Source: CCY15215 sp039194995
GTDB lineage: Bacteria; Cyanobacteriota; Cyanobacteriia; Cyanobacteriales; Spirulinaceae
Reading direction: 5' to 3'
Assembly (NCBI GenBank): GCA_039194995.1
Contig: JBCCVR010000031.1
Coordinates: 1-44,977 of the forward strand
DNA: 44,977 nucleotides
A program made the translations under genes and the position numbers. The notes under the pieces were generated by a model. The model searched no databases. It had not been told where the DNA came from and saw only the letters and a list, made by a program, of their open reading frames with translations. This document shows positions 8,758 through 17,877 of this stretch, piece after piece. Every line of letters starts with the position of its first letter. The first letter of the stretch is position 1.

Positions 8758-9831
8758 TCAATTTTGAAAATAATCCACGATCGCCCGAGCAATGGTCTCC
8801 GTCCCATCTTTGGCGAGGGAGGCGGTTTCTTGGGGAGGTTCGGGAGATCGCGAGAGAAAATCCCAATCTCCGGCAAAAAAGGATTCGGGGGACATCACTT
8901 GATGACGACCGTAATTTTTTAGCCCTTCGACTAATAATGCAGCTTCGGCAAATCCTTCGCGGGTGATGGTGGCAATGGGAACATCTAAACGCAAGGCTTC
9001 GGAAAAGGTGCTAAAACCGGGCTTAGAGACGACGCGATCGCAAAAAGGCATAAAATCCACGGGACGATAGCGGCGATCGCGAACTTTGATTAAATTGGCC
9101 AGATCCGGAGCCTCGCGATCGAAGGTCACAAATTGCCAATCGGGAAACTCCTTCACTTTTTCATAGGGAATTTTCTCCAGTCCCAACCCGCCAAAGGTTA
9201 ATAAAATTAAACGTTCTTTGGGTTGCACCAGTTGAAACGCCTCTCTTATCTCCGCTTCGGAATAACGAGGGACTCCTCCCGTCAATCCCACATCGTCAAT
9301 CTGGGGAAAAGCGGACATCGATTCGTGTAGGGGAAGGCGAAAGAGGCGATCGCACTGGGAAAAACAGTCCTCGATCCAAGCCGTCACCCCGGAAAATTCT
9401 TCCCCCCAGTCCCGATAAATAAAATCCCAGCCGAAATTACTCGCCATCCAACAGGGAATTCCTGTGGCTTTGGCGATCGGAGCAGCCAAAGGGGGAATAT
9501 CGCCTACAATCAGATCGATGCGATTGGTTTTGATAAAATTCACCTCTCCGCTAATCAGACGGTATTGTGCGGCGCGAATTTCTTCTAGCTTGGCGAGGGT
9601 CGCCGACTTGTCCATATTCAAGCTATCCGCTTGAATCACCCCCACATCTAAAGCACGGGGACGGTGGATAAAATCCCCCTCAATATAAGACTCGAGCAGC
9701 CATCGCGGTGCTGTCGTGACCAGAAATAAGAGAATATCGGGATTGAGTTTTTTCACCATTCCCGCGACGGAAGCGGCACGAGTGGCATGGCCGAAACCGT
9801 GATTGGTAATGGCAAAATAAAGACTGGGCAT
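8758..9831 (-). CDS. MurG-like GT-B glycosyltransferase
   Basis: 357 residues. The N-terminus LYFAITNHGFGHATRAASVAGMV carries the GHGxxxR-type loop typical of GT-B enzymes of the MurG/UGT group, and it resembles the N-terminal domain found in plant arabinokinases. The C-terminal half has the donor-binding pattern (LLTFGGLGLEK, then SKPGFSTFSEAL with Gly-Phe-Ser and an acidic residue), matching the SKPGxGTxxE motif of nucleotide-sugar binding. It probably transfers a sugar to an unknown acceptor in the cytoplasm. The next gene upstream (DUF4177-like) is 18 bp away on the same strand, so the two are likely co-transcribed. Family well supported, substrate unknown. Confidence 0.75.
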   Translation of the reverse strand: MPSLYFAITNHGFGHATRAASVAGMVKKLNPDILLFLVTTAPRWLLESYIEGDFIHRPRALDVGVIQADSLNMDKSATLAKLEEIRAAQYRLISGEVNFIKTNRIDLIVGDIPPLAAPIAKATGIPCWMASNFGWDFIYRDWGEEFSGVTAWIEDCFSQCDRLFRLPLHESMSAFPQIDDVGLTGGVPRYSEAEIREAFQLVQPKERLILLTFGGLGLEKIPYEKVKEFPDWQFVTFDREAPDLANLIKVRDRRYRPVDFMPFCDRVVSKPGFSTFSEALRLDVPIATITREGFAEAALLVEGLKNYGRHQVMSPESFFAGDWDFLSRSPEPPQETASLAKDGTETIARAIVDYFQN

Positions 9832-9849
9832 GAATAAGAGAAGCGTTGG

Positions 9850-10095
9850 TTAAGAAAGATAGGCGATTGGGCGTTTGAAATACAAAACTTGCGTATTTTT
9901 CTCCAGTCCTGTTGTGACGGCGACTAACTCCCACCCTTGCCCTCCGAGATAGTTGAGGGTTTCGTGAATGGATTTGCCTTGCAGAGTCTCCGCCAATTCC
10001 CGGTCTTCGGACTCCACTGTAATTCTCAAAGGATTGAGAGGGAAGATAGTCTCCTGAATCACGACATATTCCCACTTGTAGATTGGATTGTTCAC
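9850..10095 (-). CDS. small DUF4177-like protein
   Basis: 81 residues. The pattern YKWEYVVIQE ... ETLNYLGGQGWELVAVTTG ... LYFKRP is that of DUF4177, a small alpha/beta protein whose hallmark is the GxEGWELV-type turn near the C-terminus. No catalytic residues are evident and no function is established. It lies just upstream of, and in line with, the glycosyltransferase gene. A longer open frame over the same DNA in another frame (9680-10204) has no family signature and is a shadow. Confidence 0.65.
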   Translation of the reverse strand: MNNPIYKWEYVVIQETIFPLNPLRITVESEDRELAETLQGKSIHETLNYLGGQGWELVAVTTGLEKNTQVLYFKRPIAYLS

Positions 10096-10215
10096 GCCAG
10101 AGCCAGCCGAGAAAGAAAAAACCGATCTTTACCATAGCAAAGATTGGGGACATCTCGGCCAACCGAGGCGATTGCTTCTCTACCGAGCTAAAAGTTTGCC
10201 ACAAATCCTGCTTGC

Positions 10216-12225
10216 TTACTCGATAAGATCGACACTTAAATAGGTATAACCTTGCAAACTGGATTGATAGTTTTTCAGTAAGCGTTGGGATTCTTCTAAA
10301 GTAATTTGGTTATCTTGAATTGCTTGTTCGGTGCGACAGCGAATTTTTTCCACAAGATTATCGGCATTATATTGGGCGCGATCGAGTACGTCAATTAAGG
10401 TATCACCTTTGACAATATGTTCGATTTGATAGCCTTTCGGAGTCATTCTGATATGTACGACATTGGTATTGCCAAATAAATTATGTAAATTTCCCATAAT
10501 TTCTTGATAAGCCCCGACTAAAAACATTCCTAAATAATAGGGTTCGATCGCGTTTCTTTCCGGACAAGTTTTAAGCGGATGTAATTCTAACAAATCTTTC
10601 CCTTCGTGGCGATCGATAAAGCGATCGATCTTGCCATCGCTATCGCAAGTTAGATCGGCAAAAATCCCCCGTTCCGTAGGTTCTTCATCTAAACGATGAA
10701 TGGGAATGATGGGAAATAATTGTTCGATCGCCCAAGTATCGGGAGCCGATTGAAAAATTGAGAGATTGGCGTAATAGATTGAGGACATTTGTTTTTCTAA
10801 ATCCGCCAGATCGTCGGGGACATAATCGCGATCGCGAGTAATTTCGAGGATTTTATGACAGCATTGCCAATAGAATTCCTCGGCTTTTGCCCGTTCTTGC
10901 AATCCCAAATAACCAAAGTTAAACAGGCTAATCGCTTCATTTTTAAATTGAATGGCATCATGATAAGCCTCTTGATAATTCTGAGGAGAAATTGTTGTAT
11001 AGGTCTCCCAAAGGTTACGAAGAATCAGATGCTCTTGTTCCGCGATCGGTTGCAGGCTTTCAACGGGATTAGAATCGGATAAAATCGCCCGACTGGTACC
11101 GAGAATATCAAAAATCAAAACCTCTTGATGGGCGGAGATTGCTCTACCACTTTCACTCACAAGAATGGGAGCGGGAATATTTCGTTCTTGGCAGGCTTCT
11201 TTGACTGCAGCAACAATATCATTCGCATAATTTTGCATATTGTAATTTTTAGAAGCCGTAAAGTTGGTTTTCGAGCCATTGTAATCGACAGCCAGACCGC
11301 CACCGACATCAAGATATTGCATATTTGCACCCAACTTCGCCAATTCTCCATAAATTTGACTGGCTTCGCGAATAGCATCTTTAATCGTGCCGATCGTAGA
11401 AATTTGCGAGCCAATATGAAAGTGCAATAATTGCAAGCAAGAAAGCATTTCGATTTTGCTCAAGCGAGTCGCAACGGCCAAAATTTCTGGCACGCTCAAG
11501 CCAAATTTAGCACGATCGCCGGTAGAATTGCCCCAGCGTCCGGCTCCCTTGGTGCTGAGTTTAGCTCGAATTCCCAAGATCGGTTGAATCCCTAGAGAGC
11601 GACTCGCGGCGATCGCAATGTCTAACTCTTCAAGTTGTTCGATGACCAAAATAGAACGATGTCCCAATCTCCGGGCCAATAATGCCATTTCTATATATTC
11701 GCGGTCTTTATAGCCATTGCAAACGAGCAAAGGTTGCCCGTTATTTTGGGGATTTTGCACGGTTTCTAAGGTCGCTAAAGCGATCGCTAATTCCGGTTTC
11801 GAGCCGGCTTCCAACCCAAAATGATAGGGCTTGCCAAACTCCACCAAGGCTTCCACGAGATGGCGGTGCTGATTGCATTTAATCGGATAAACGCCGCGAT
11901 AGGTATTGGGGTAGTGATAGCGAGCGATCGCCCGAGCGAAACAAGTATTTAAACGAGCAAGGCGATCGGCTAAAATATCTGGAAAACGGATGAGCAAAGG
12001 GAGTTCGAGATTGCGACGGTTTAGGGATCTCACTAAATCGTAGAGATCGAGAGAGCCGCCGCGATCGCCTTGGGGAGAAACCAAAACGCGACCCGCAACA
12101 TCAATCGAAAAATAGGGATCTCCCCAACCCTGAATTTGATAGAGTTTTTCGCTATCCTCAATTGTCCAAGCCATTGGTATGATGGTAGTGCTGTCATAAC
12201 TCAAAGTATCAGCAACGCGACTCAT
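10216..12225 (-). CDS. speA: biosynthetic arginine decarboxylase
   Basis: 669 residues from the first Met, 652 from the alternative ATG at 12174. PLP-dependent fold-III decarboxylase converting arginine to agmatine, first step of polyamine synthesis. The PLP lysine is in GVYPIKCNQHRHLVE; the glycine-rich phosphate loop is in YLDVGGGLAVDY; the conserved ESGRAISAHQ segment and the C-terminal CDSDG motif, whose Cys serves the partner active site, are all present. The first Met lies on the same bases as the ATG of the divergent gene (12224), which is unlikely in practice. The start at 12174 (MAWTIEDSEKLY) would leave a short shared promoter region and matches the family N-terminus well. Cytoplasmic; cyanobacteria often have two copies. 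Confidence 0.93.
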   Translation of the reverse strand: MSRVADTLSYDSTTIIPMAWTIEDSEKLYQIQGWGDPYFSIDVAGRVLVSPQGDRGGSLDLYDLVRSLNRRNLELPLLIRFPDILADRLARLNTCFARAIARYHYPNTYRGVYPIKCNQHRHLVEALVEFGKPYHFGLEAGSKPELAIALATLETVQNPQNNGQPLLVCNGYKDREYIEMALLARRLGHRSILVIEQLEELDIAIAASRSLGIQPILGIRAKLSTKGAGRWGNSTGDRAKFGLSVPEILAVATRLSKIEMLSCLQLLHFHIGSQISTIGTIKDAIREASQIYGELAKLGANMQYLDVGGGLAVDYNGSKTNFTASKNYNMQNYANDIVAAVKEACQERNIPAPILVSESGRAISAHQEVLIFDILGTSRAILSDSNPVESLQPIAEQEHLILRNLWETYTTISPQNYQEAYHDAIQFKNEAISLFNFGYLGLQERAKAEEFYWQCCHKILEITRDRDYVPDDLADLEKQMSSIYYANLSIFQSAPDTWAIEQLFPIIPIHRLDEEPTERGIFADLTCDSDGKIDRFIDRHEGKDLLELHPLKTCPERNAIEPYYLGMFLVGAYQEIMGNLHNLFGNTNVVHIRMTPKGYQIEHIVKGDTLIDVLDRAQYNADNLVEKIRCRTEQAIQDNQITLEESQRLLKNYQSSLQGYTYLSVDLIE

Positions 12226-12898
12226 GTACGAACTGGATCGAGAAAGCGAGGAGACTGCAAATCAAGCGCCCATTCCTTGGATTGCCCGCCATCCCATGCT
12301 ATTTTGGGGAGGCATTTGGACGATTGCCCTGTCCGTGACGGTGGGCGTTACCGTCGGACTGCTTCACGGTCGCCTGTTCCCCCCTCCCGAAACCCTCAAT
12401 ATTCCCCCTCCGTTGAGAAAGGATTCCCTCGATCGCGCAGATCGTCGAGAAGAAGCATGGAACGAGCTCCAAGAAAATCCAGAAATGCGATCGTTTCAAG
12501 ATGCCGATTCAATGCCTCCCGCTCCCAAACCTTTCTTACCCCTTTGGTTGATCGGCGCGATCGCCGTCAGTTGTTCGGTGGGCTCGTTGTTTGTAACTTT
12601 GGTTTTAAAATCCCTCAGTCTCCCTCAAGTAGCGCCCAAGCGATTGCACTCCGTTTCCCCCTCACCGGGATTACCTTCTGCAAGTACGCCTCGCTTTCAG
12701 ACTCAATTTGGCGCAACGCCCTACCAAACCCCTATTATTGCCGAAACGCAGCCAACTGTAACGGTTTTGCCGCCAGAAGCAATTACGCCTCTCGATTCTC
12801 CCGAAAATGATGGCAATTTAATCGAGCAACTCGATCTCCGCAAGCGTCATTCTCTCTCCTCTCTCATGGAATATACAGAGGAAGAATCCTTTGAATAA
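12224..12898 (+). CDS. two-pass membrane protein of unknown function
   Basis: 224 residues, not recognised as a named family. Two hydrophobic spans are clear: about residues 25-48 (MLFWGGIWTIALSVTVGVTVGLL) and 107-128 (LPLWLIGAIAVSCSVGSLFVTLVL). They are separated by a polar, Pro-rich loop and followed by a disordered-looking tail rich in Ser, Pro, Thr and Gln. It starts divergently from speA and is followed after 35 bp by another unknown cyanobacterial gene, then an IctB homologue, all on the same strand. The ATG at 12224 has no ribosome site, so the N-terminus is uncertain. Confidence 0.6.
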   Translation: MYELDRESEETANQAPIPWIARHPMLFWGGIWTIALSVTVGVTVGLLHGRLFPPPETLNIPPPLRKDSLDRADRREEAWNELQENPEMRSFQDADSMPPAPKPFLPLWLIGAIAVSCSVGSLFVTLVLKSLSLPQVAPKRLHSVSPSPGLPSASTPRFQTQFGATPYQTPIIAETQPTVTVLPPEAITPLDSPENDGNLIEQLDLRKRHSLSSLMEYTEEESFE

Positions 12899-12901
12899 AT
12901 A

Positions 12902-12932
12902 AAAAACAACCAATAACAAACAACCAATAATA
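12902..12932. repeat. short direct repeat, heptanucleotide-type
   Basis: ACAACCAATAA occurs twice in the 35-bp spacer between two co-directional genes. The reverse-complement flavour of the same sequence recurs at 15619-15648. Such short tandem repeats are common in cyanobacterial spacers. Confidence 0.5.
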
Positions 12933-12933
12933 T

Positions 12934-13587
12934 ATGTTTAAAAAATTATGGCAATGGTTAAAGAATCTAATTGGAATATTTTCTCCTCGTGCCGAACCGC
13001 TTAAATTAGCAGAAAGTGCATCATCTCAAGAGGAATCTTCGCAAGATAATGCAGTACCCGAACTCAGCGATCGCGATTATGAATTCCTTTTCAATCAAGT
13101 TTTAGAAGGTGTTGCTCATGGTTGGCAAGCCCCTCGCATCAAACAGTTTTTCGAGCAGACTCAAGACCGCATTACTATCACGCAATGGGTCAATTGGTTG
13201 TTAGAATTTGGTAAGAAAGCCATCAATTCCCCCAATCCCGATCGCGAACTGGCCAGAAGACTCGATCTCCTCGCGAGACAAACCCAATCCTTACCTATTA
13301 TTAGTGAAATTGGTGCGGCATCTCTAGCAATTGCCCAACGCTTGTTACAACAAGTTCCCCAAGCAGAAGTTTGGGAATACGACGGACCCGATCTGGCCGC
13401 AGATAGTGCCCCATCTCAAACTCAACCCGTTGTTTTTACCCTCGAAGAACTGAACGCTAAATTAAAAGAAGACGATAATTTTCGACAGGCGATCGCGCAA
13501 CAAATGGGCATCAATTCTGACGATCCAATGGTCATTCTTCAAGCTGTCACTCATCAAGTTATGCAACAGCAGCAGGGTGGGGATTAG
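12934..13587 (+). CDS. conserved cyanobacterial hypothetical protein
   Basis: 217 residues, mostly helical and acidic, with an amphipathic N-terminus (MFKKLWQWLKNLIGIF) that could attach it to a membrane surface. It has no signal peptide and no known catalytic motif. The C-terminus (LEELNAKLKEDDNFRQAIAQ ... VMQQQQGGD) looks like a small helical bundle. Same strand as both neighbours, with spacers of 35 and 55 bp, so it may be co-transcribed with the two-pass membrane protein and the IctB homologue. I do not recognise a function. Confidence 0.6.
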   Translation: MFKKLWQWLKNLIGIFSPRAEPLKLAESASSQEESSQDNAVPELSDRDYEFLFNQVLEGVAHGWQAPRIKQFFEQTQDRITITQWVNWLLEFGKKAINSPNPDRELARRLDLLARQTQSLPIISEIGAASLAIAQRLLQQVPQAEVWEYDGPDLAADSAPSQTQPVVFTLEELNAKLKEDDNFRQAIAQQMGINSDDPMVILQAVTHQVMQQQQGGD

Positions 13588-13642
13588 GAATTTGGAAGTT
13601 AGCAAAAGACAGAAATTAAGCTATCATCAATAAAAAGTAATT

Positions 13643-15181
13643 ATGCCTTTTGATTCTCTTCTCTTTCATAATTACAGTAACAGTGATTTATATCAATTGG
13701 TTGGATTGCTAGAGCCAGAGAACAACACAAATTTTTTCCTGCGATGGCAAGAAGAGATTGTGGCAACAGTTGTCTCGATCATTCTGAGTTTTTCACCTTT
13801 TATTGTTTCTTCTCGACTGAAAAACATGATTTTGAAATCTTCCCTTTTGCGCTGGCATAGTAGCAGCTATTTATATCGATTGGTGGGACTGTTGGGACAG
13901 TGGCAGGATAGTAGTTTTTTGCTACAATGGGGAGAGGCGATCGCGGCAATTCTTATCTGTATTATTCTCCTTCTCGCTCCTTTCGTTTCAACGTCTCTGA
14001 TTGGGATTCTCTTGTTTGCTTGCGGAGCATTCTGGGCCTTATTGACCCTTGCCGATCGGCTCAAAATCGGCATGACTCCCATTCATTTGTGGGTTTGCCT
14101 TTATTGGGGATTTTGTGCAATTTCAACGGCTTTTTCCCCAGTGAAAAAAGCGGCTTTTTCGGGATTTATTAAGTTGAGCTTGTTCTTATTCTTATTCTTT
14201 TTAGCCGCTCGCGCCTTGCGATCGCCTCGCCTTCGCAACTGGGTGATGACGCTCTATATTCACGTTTCCTTATTGGTTAGCGGCTACGGCATTCGACAGG
14301 AATTTAAAGGGGTCGAACAATTGGCAACATGGAACGATCCCACCTCACAACTTGCCCAAGATACCCGAGTTTACAGCTACTTAGGCAACCCCAATCTTTT
14401 AGCCAGCTATCTTATCCCCGCAGTGGCGTTAAGTTTGGCGGCTTTTTTCGTCTGGAAGCGTTGGCTTCCGAAAACCTTGGCAGCGATCGCTTTTTTAATC
14501 GATACGGCTTGTTTATTTTATACTGACAGTCGCGGCGGCTGGATTGCAATGATGGCGCTCTTCTTTGCCTTTGCCCTATTATTGCGCTATTGGTGGGCAA
14601 AATATTTACCAACATTTTGGCGGATTTGGTTCGTTCCCTTAATGATGGGAATGGGAGCGGGTTTAATCGCGATGGCTATTATTTTTGTCGAACCTATACG
14701 ACTGCGGGTAATGAGTATTTTTGCAGGACGAGGAGATAGTAGCAACAACTATCGGATTAATGTCTGGGAAGCTGTTTTTAAGATGATTGGAGATTATCCA
14801 CTCGTGGGGATCGGACCCGGTAATAATGCATTTAAGCAAATTTACCCCCTTTATGCCCGTGCGGGTTACGATAATGCTCTCGGTGCTTACTCCATCTTTT
14901 TAGAGCATATTGTGGAAATTGGTTGGCTGGGATTTATCAGTTTTCTGTGGTTGGTTTTGGGAACATTGCAGCAAGGTTTGCAACAATTGGCCCGATTGCG
15001 AGAGAATCGTAACCTACAGGTATTTTGGTTAATGGCTGCGATCGCCTTTACCGTCGGACTTTCGGTACACGGCTTATTCGATACGGTCTGGTATCGCCCC
15101 CAAGTTAACGTTCTTTGGTGGCTGGGAGTGGCTGCGATCGCCAGTTTCTATCCTGTTGAAAACATCCAAAATGAAGGATAA
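13643..15181 (+). CDS. ictB: IctB-type O-antigen-ligase-like membrane protein
   Basis: 512 residues, eleven or so membrane segments. From about residue 71 it follows cyanobacterial IctB closely: RLVGLL..W..SSFLLQWGEAI, APFVST.LIG, LYWG, YSYLGNPNLLASYLIP, DSRGGWIAMM, RGDSSNNYRINVWEAVFKMI, PLVGIGPGNNAFKQIYPLY, and LFDTVWYRPQVNVLWWLG. IctB was named for a supposed bicarbonate transport role, but the fold is that of the Wzy/WaaL O-antigen polymerase/ligase group, so substrate is open. Unusual: residues 8-57 are an extra, diverged copy of the segment at 71-119 (LYQLVGLL...FFLRWQEEI versus LYRLVGLL...FLLQWGEAI). A start at Met62 (13826) would remove the duplicate; neither start has a clear ribosome site. 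Confidence 0.85.
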   Translation: MPFDSLLFHNYSNSDLYQLVGLLEPENNTNFFLRWQEEIVATVVSIILSFSPFIVSSRLKNMILKSSLLRWHSSSYLYRLVGLLGQWQDSSFLLQWGEAIAAILICIILLLAPFVSTSLIGILLFACGAFWALLTLADRLKIGMTPIHLWVCLYWGFCAISTAFSPVKKAAFSGFIKLSLFLFLFFLAARALRSPRLRNWVMTLYIHVSLLVSGYGIRQEFKGVEQLATWNDPTSQLAQDTRVYSYLGNPNLLASYLIPAVALSLAAFFVWKRWLPKTLAAIAFLIDTACLFYTDSRGGWIAMMALFFAFALLLRYWWAKYLPTFWRIWFVPLMMGMGAGLIAMAIIFVEPIRLRVMSIFAGRGDSSNNYRINVWEAVFKMIGDYPLVGIGPGNNAFKQIYPLYARAGYDNALGAYSIFLEHIVEIGWLGFISFLWLVLGTLQQGLQQLARLRENRNLQVFWLMAAIAFTVGLSVHGLFDTVWYRPQVNVLWWLGVAAIASFYPVENIQNEG

Positions 15182-15227
15182 TTTTCTTGTCTCAACTCGT
15201 AACTCTTTACATCTTTCCCCTTACTCT

Positions 15228-15614
15228 ATGAGCAGACCGACAAAACTAGAACTTGCTGAAATTGACGATAAACATTCCAAACGCTTTATCGACCTCGATC
15301 CCGATGGTTATTTCATTATTTACTTGGATCTCGAACAGAATCTGATTTGTGCCAAACATTACACCAATGAAATCAATGAAAAAGGTTTAGCGGTCGATCC
15401 CGAAACAGGCGAACCCATCCCTGTGCGTGGAAAAGTGGAAAGAACCCCCACGGCAATTTTTACAGGGAGAACGGCGAAAGAAATTGGTATGAAAATTACC
15501 GAACAAACTAAACCTTGTCCGCTTTCTTATTTGGATCATGCTCTCTATCTGGGACGAGAATTCGTTCGTGCAGAAATAGCTTTAATTAGTGGCGAAGAAT
15601 ATATTCAAGATTAA
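15228..15614 (+). CDS. small DUF4346-like protein
   Basis: 128 residues from the ATG at 15228. An in-frame ATG at 15156 would add 24 residues overlapping ictB, but MSRPTKLELAEIDDKHSKR looks like the natural N-terminus. It contains the segments DPDGYFIIYLDLEQNLICAKHYTNE, a Pro/Gly-rich loop with GRTAKEIGMKI, and LDHALYLGREFVRAEIAL, which fit DUF4346, a domain found alone in cyanobacteria and joined to pterin-related proteins elsewhere. Function is unknown. It lies 46 bp behind ictB on the same strand. The family call is from memory of the pattern only. Confidence 0.6.
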   Translation: MSRPTKLELAEIDDKHSKRFIDLDPDGYFIIYLDLEQNLICAKHYTNEINEKGLAVDPETGEPIPVRGKVERTPTAIFTGRTAKEIGMKITEQTKPCPLSYLDHALYLGREFVRAEIALISGEEYIQD

Positions 15615-15680
15615 TTAGTTGTTGGTTATTGGTTATTGGTTGTTGGGCGATCGCTCTATACTCTTGGGTCAACTGCTACA
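15615..15680. repeat. heptanucleotide tandem repeat in spacer
   Basis: The stretch at 15619-15648 is built from GTTATTG/GTTGTTG heptamers, a typical cyanobacterial short tandem repeat, followed by one HIP1 octamer. Confidence 0.5.
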
Positions 15681-15806
15681 ATGGTGTGGAGCGAGCGCAA
15701 TTTATCGCCAGTATCTTCAGGGGAAGACAAAATGGCAAGCAAAACAGAAACAGAGCTTGAGGCATTAAAGCAACTAATCCTCTATCAACGATCGATGACC
15801 GACTAA
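15681..15806 (+). CDS. possible 41-codon small ORF or gene remnant
   Basis: ATG at 15681, second in-frame ATG at 15732, stop at 15804-15806. The downstream part reads MASKTETELEALKQLILYQR, a charged amphipathic helix. It could be a tiny protein or the remaining start of a lost gene. There is no strong ribosome site and no recognised family, so confidence is low. Confidence 0.2.
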   Translation: MVWSERNLSPVSSGEDKMASKTETELEALKQLILYQRSMTD

Positions 15807-15907
15807 GCGAGAGGCTTGAGACTTCCGATGAATTCTCCCTTCTCCCTCCAAATCGGGAACAAGCAAGCTATCCTAATAGAGAGAAGCCCTAAGAGTTCCA
15901 AAGTCCC

Positions 15908-17149
15908 ATGAAAGTCGGTTTTCACCCCATTCTCAACGATTCTCACATCGATGCCAACCAAGCAAGCTCCCAACGCCAACTCTCGATTTCGCTCTCGGCT
16001 CTAGCGGGAGAGCAGGATAGCACCTTACCGCTTAACTTATGCCTCGTATTGGATCATAGCGGTTCGATGAACGGTAAACCCCTCAAAACCGTGAAAGAAG
16101 CTGCAATGAGTCTGGTAGATAAACTCAACCCGCGCGATCGCATTTCTATTGTCACCTTCGATCATCGCGCTAAAGTTCTTGTTCCCAACCAAACTGTAGA
16201 GAACACCGGTGAGGTGAAACGATACATTGAAAAATTGAGACCCGATGGGGGAACCGCGATCGATGAGGGGATGAAATTGGGGATGGAAGAAGCCGCTAAA
16301 GGCAAAGAGGATCGAGCCTCACAAATCTTTCTCCTCACCGACGGCGAAAACGAACACGGTGATAACGATCGCTGCTTAAAACTTGCAAAACTCGCCTCAG
16401 AATACAATATTACTCTCAACGCGTTGGGATTTGGCAGTCATTGGAATCAAGACGTTCTCGAAAAAATTGCCGATACTGCGGGGGGGACTTTATCCTACAT
16501 CGAACAACCCGAACAAGCCTTAGATGAATTCGGCAGGCTCTTTTCTCGCATTCAATCTGTTGGTTTAACCAATGCTTACTTATTGCTCGATCTTGCTCCC
16601 AGTGCGAGACTGGCAGAACTCAAGCCCGTGGCTCAAGTTGCCCCCGATACGATCGAGCTTCCCGTCCAACCTGACGGCGATCGCTACAGCGTGCGTTTGG
16701 GAGATTTGATGAAAGAAGAGCGGGTCGTTTTGACCAACCTTTATATTACCCGATTGGCGGCTGGGGAGCATCTCATCGCTAACGTACAGGTGCGCTATGA
16801 CGATCCAATCTCGGGACGAGAAGGACTCCTATCGGAAAATATTCCCGTGCGAGTTACGGCGCAGCAACTTTATCAACCCCAACCCAACGCAGCCGTACAA
16901 CAATCTATCCTTGCGTTGGCAAAATACCGTCAAACTCAAATCGCCGAAACTAAACTCCAACAAGGGGATAAAACCGGAGCCGCCACCATGTTACAAACGG
17001 CTGCTAAAACTGCTCTACAAATGGGCGATTCTAGTGCCGCGACGGTTCTACAAAAGAGTGCCACGCAATTGCAAGAAGGTGGGGAACTCTCCGAGAGCGA
17101 TCGCAAGAAAACCCGCATTGTTTCCAAAACTGTCTTACAAGAGGAGTAA
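15908..17149 (+). CDS. von Willebrand factor A domain protein
   Basis: 413 residues. A VWA domain spans about residues 40-215, with a complete metal-ion-dependent adhesion site: DHSGSMNG (DxSxS), the Thr of GGTAIDEG, and the Asp of LLTDGENEHGD. A beta-rich domain (about 220-320) follows, then a helical C-terminus rich in Ala and Gln (residues 330-400) that resembles a short helical repeat. No signal peptide or membrane segment, so probably cytoplasmic. Cyanobacterial proteins of this type are often annotated as Ca-activated chloride channel-like, but nothing here supports channel activity; a scaffold or Mg2+-dependent protein-binding role is more likely. Convergent with the Nudix gene, 35 bp apart. 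Confidence 0.8.
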   Translation: MKVGFHPILNDSHIDANQASSQRQLSISLSALAGEQDSTLPLNLCLVLDHSGSMNGKPLKTVKEAAMSLVDKLNPRDRISIVTFDHRAKVLVPNQTVENTGEVKRYIEKLRPDGGTAIDEGMKLGMEEAAKGKEDRASQIFLLTDGENEHGDNDRCLKLAKLASEYNITLNALGFGSHWNQDVLEKIADTAGGTLSYIEQPEQALDEFGRLFSRIQSVGLTNAYLLLDLAPSARLAELKPVAQVAPDTIELPVQPDGDRYSVRLGDLMKEERVVLTNLYITRLAAGEHLIANVQVRYDDPISGREGLLSENIPVRVTAQQLYQPQPNAAVQQSILALAKYRQTQIAETKLQQGDKTGAATMLQTAAKTALQMGDSSAATVLQKSATQLQEGGELSESDRKKTRIVSKTVLQEE

Positions 17150-17184
17150 GCATCAATCACCAGTCACCAGTTAAACCGACTCTA

Positions 17185-17877
17185 TCACAATTCAAAATTA
17201 AAGCCTTTTTGTTTGAGAGCCTGATATTTTTGCTCGTCAAATTGATAGAGTCGTGCCGCACGATGGGGAACGTCTTTTTGTTTCTCGTCTAGTTCGATGA
17301 GTAAGTCCATTTTGAGAATTTTTTTGCGAAAATTGCGCTTATCTAATTCTTGTCCCAAGACAATTTCGTAGAGTTTTTGCAGTTGAGAGAGGGGGAATTT
17401 TTTCGGCAAGAGTTCAAAGCCGATGGGTTCGTAACGCAATTTTCCTTTTAACCGTTTCAATGCCGTTTGAAAGATCGTTTGATGATCGAAAGCGAGGAGA
17501 GGTAAGCGATCGATCGCAAACCATGCGGCATCATCGGCATCTGTAGTCGCTTCGAGTTGATATTCTTCTAGGTTGACCAAACCATAATAAGTGACGGTAA
17601 TGACGCGATCGCGGGGATCGCGATCGATCGCGCCAAAAGTATATAACTGTTCCAAAAAGATATTTCTCACCCCCGTTTCTTCTCCCAACTCTCGCAATGC
17701 CGCTTCTTCGAGGGTTTCGTGGATGCGAACGAATCCTCCCGGTAGCGCCCATTGCCCCTTAAACGGCGGTAAGTTGCGCTGGATGAGCAAGACTTTGAGG
17801 ATCTGTTGTTCGTCCAAACCAAAAACAACGCAGTCCACGGTAATTGCCGGGCGGGGGAATTCGTAACAGTGAGCCAT
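17185..17877 (-). CDS. NrtR-type Nudix transcriptional regulator
   Basis: 230 residues. A Nudix domain (about 8-145) with a complete Nudix box (G-F-V-x3-E-T-L-E-x2-A-x-REL-x-EE-x-G, residues about 47-70) is followed by a winged-helix C-terminal part (about 150-230, with IGFELLPKKFPLSQLQKLYE and RNFRKKIL). That fusion is the NrtR family, which represses NAD(P) biosynthesis genes and responds to ADP-ribose. Many NrtR proteins have a degenerate Nudix box and no hydrolase activity; this box looks intact, so it may also hydrolyse ADP-ribose. No NAD gene is adjacent, so targets are elsewhere. The alternative is a plain ADP-ribose pyrophosphatase. Confidence 0.8.
   Translation of the reverse strand: MAHCYEFPRPAITVDCVVFGLDEQQILKVLLIQRNLPPFKGQWALPGGFVRIHETLEEAALRELGEETGVRNIFLEQLYTFGAIDRDPRDRVITVTYYGLVNLEEYQLEATTDADDAAWFAIDRLPLLAFDHQTIFQTALKRLKGKLRYEPIGFELLPKKFPLSQLQKLYEIVLGQELDKRNFRKKILKMDLLIELDEKQKDVPHRAARLYQFDEQKYQALKQKGFNFEL

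Noticed and set aside
9680..10204. 174-codon minus-strand frame overlapping the glycosyltransferase and DUF4177 genes
   Set aside because: It overlaps two genes with recognisable family motifs and has no motif of its own.
12070..12810. 246-codon plus-strand frame across the speA 5' end and the two-pass protein gene
   Set aside because: Arg/Ser-rich shadow frame; it conflicts with the conserved speA N-terminus and with the membrane protein.
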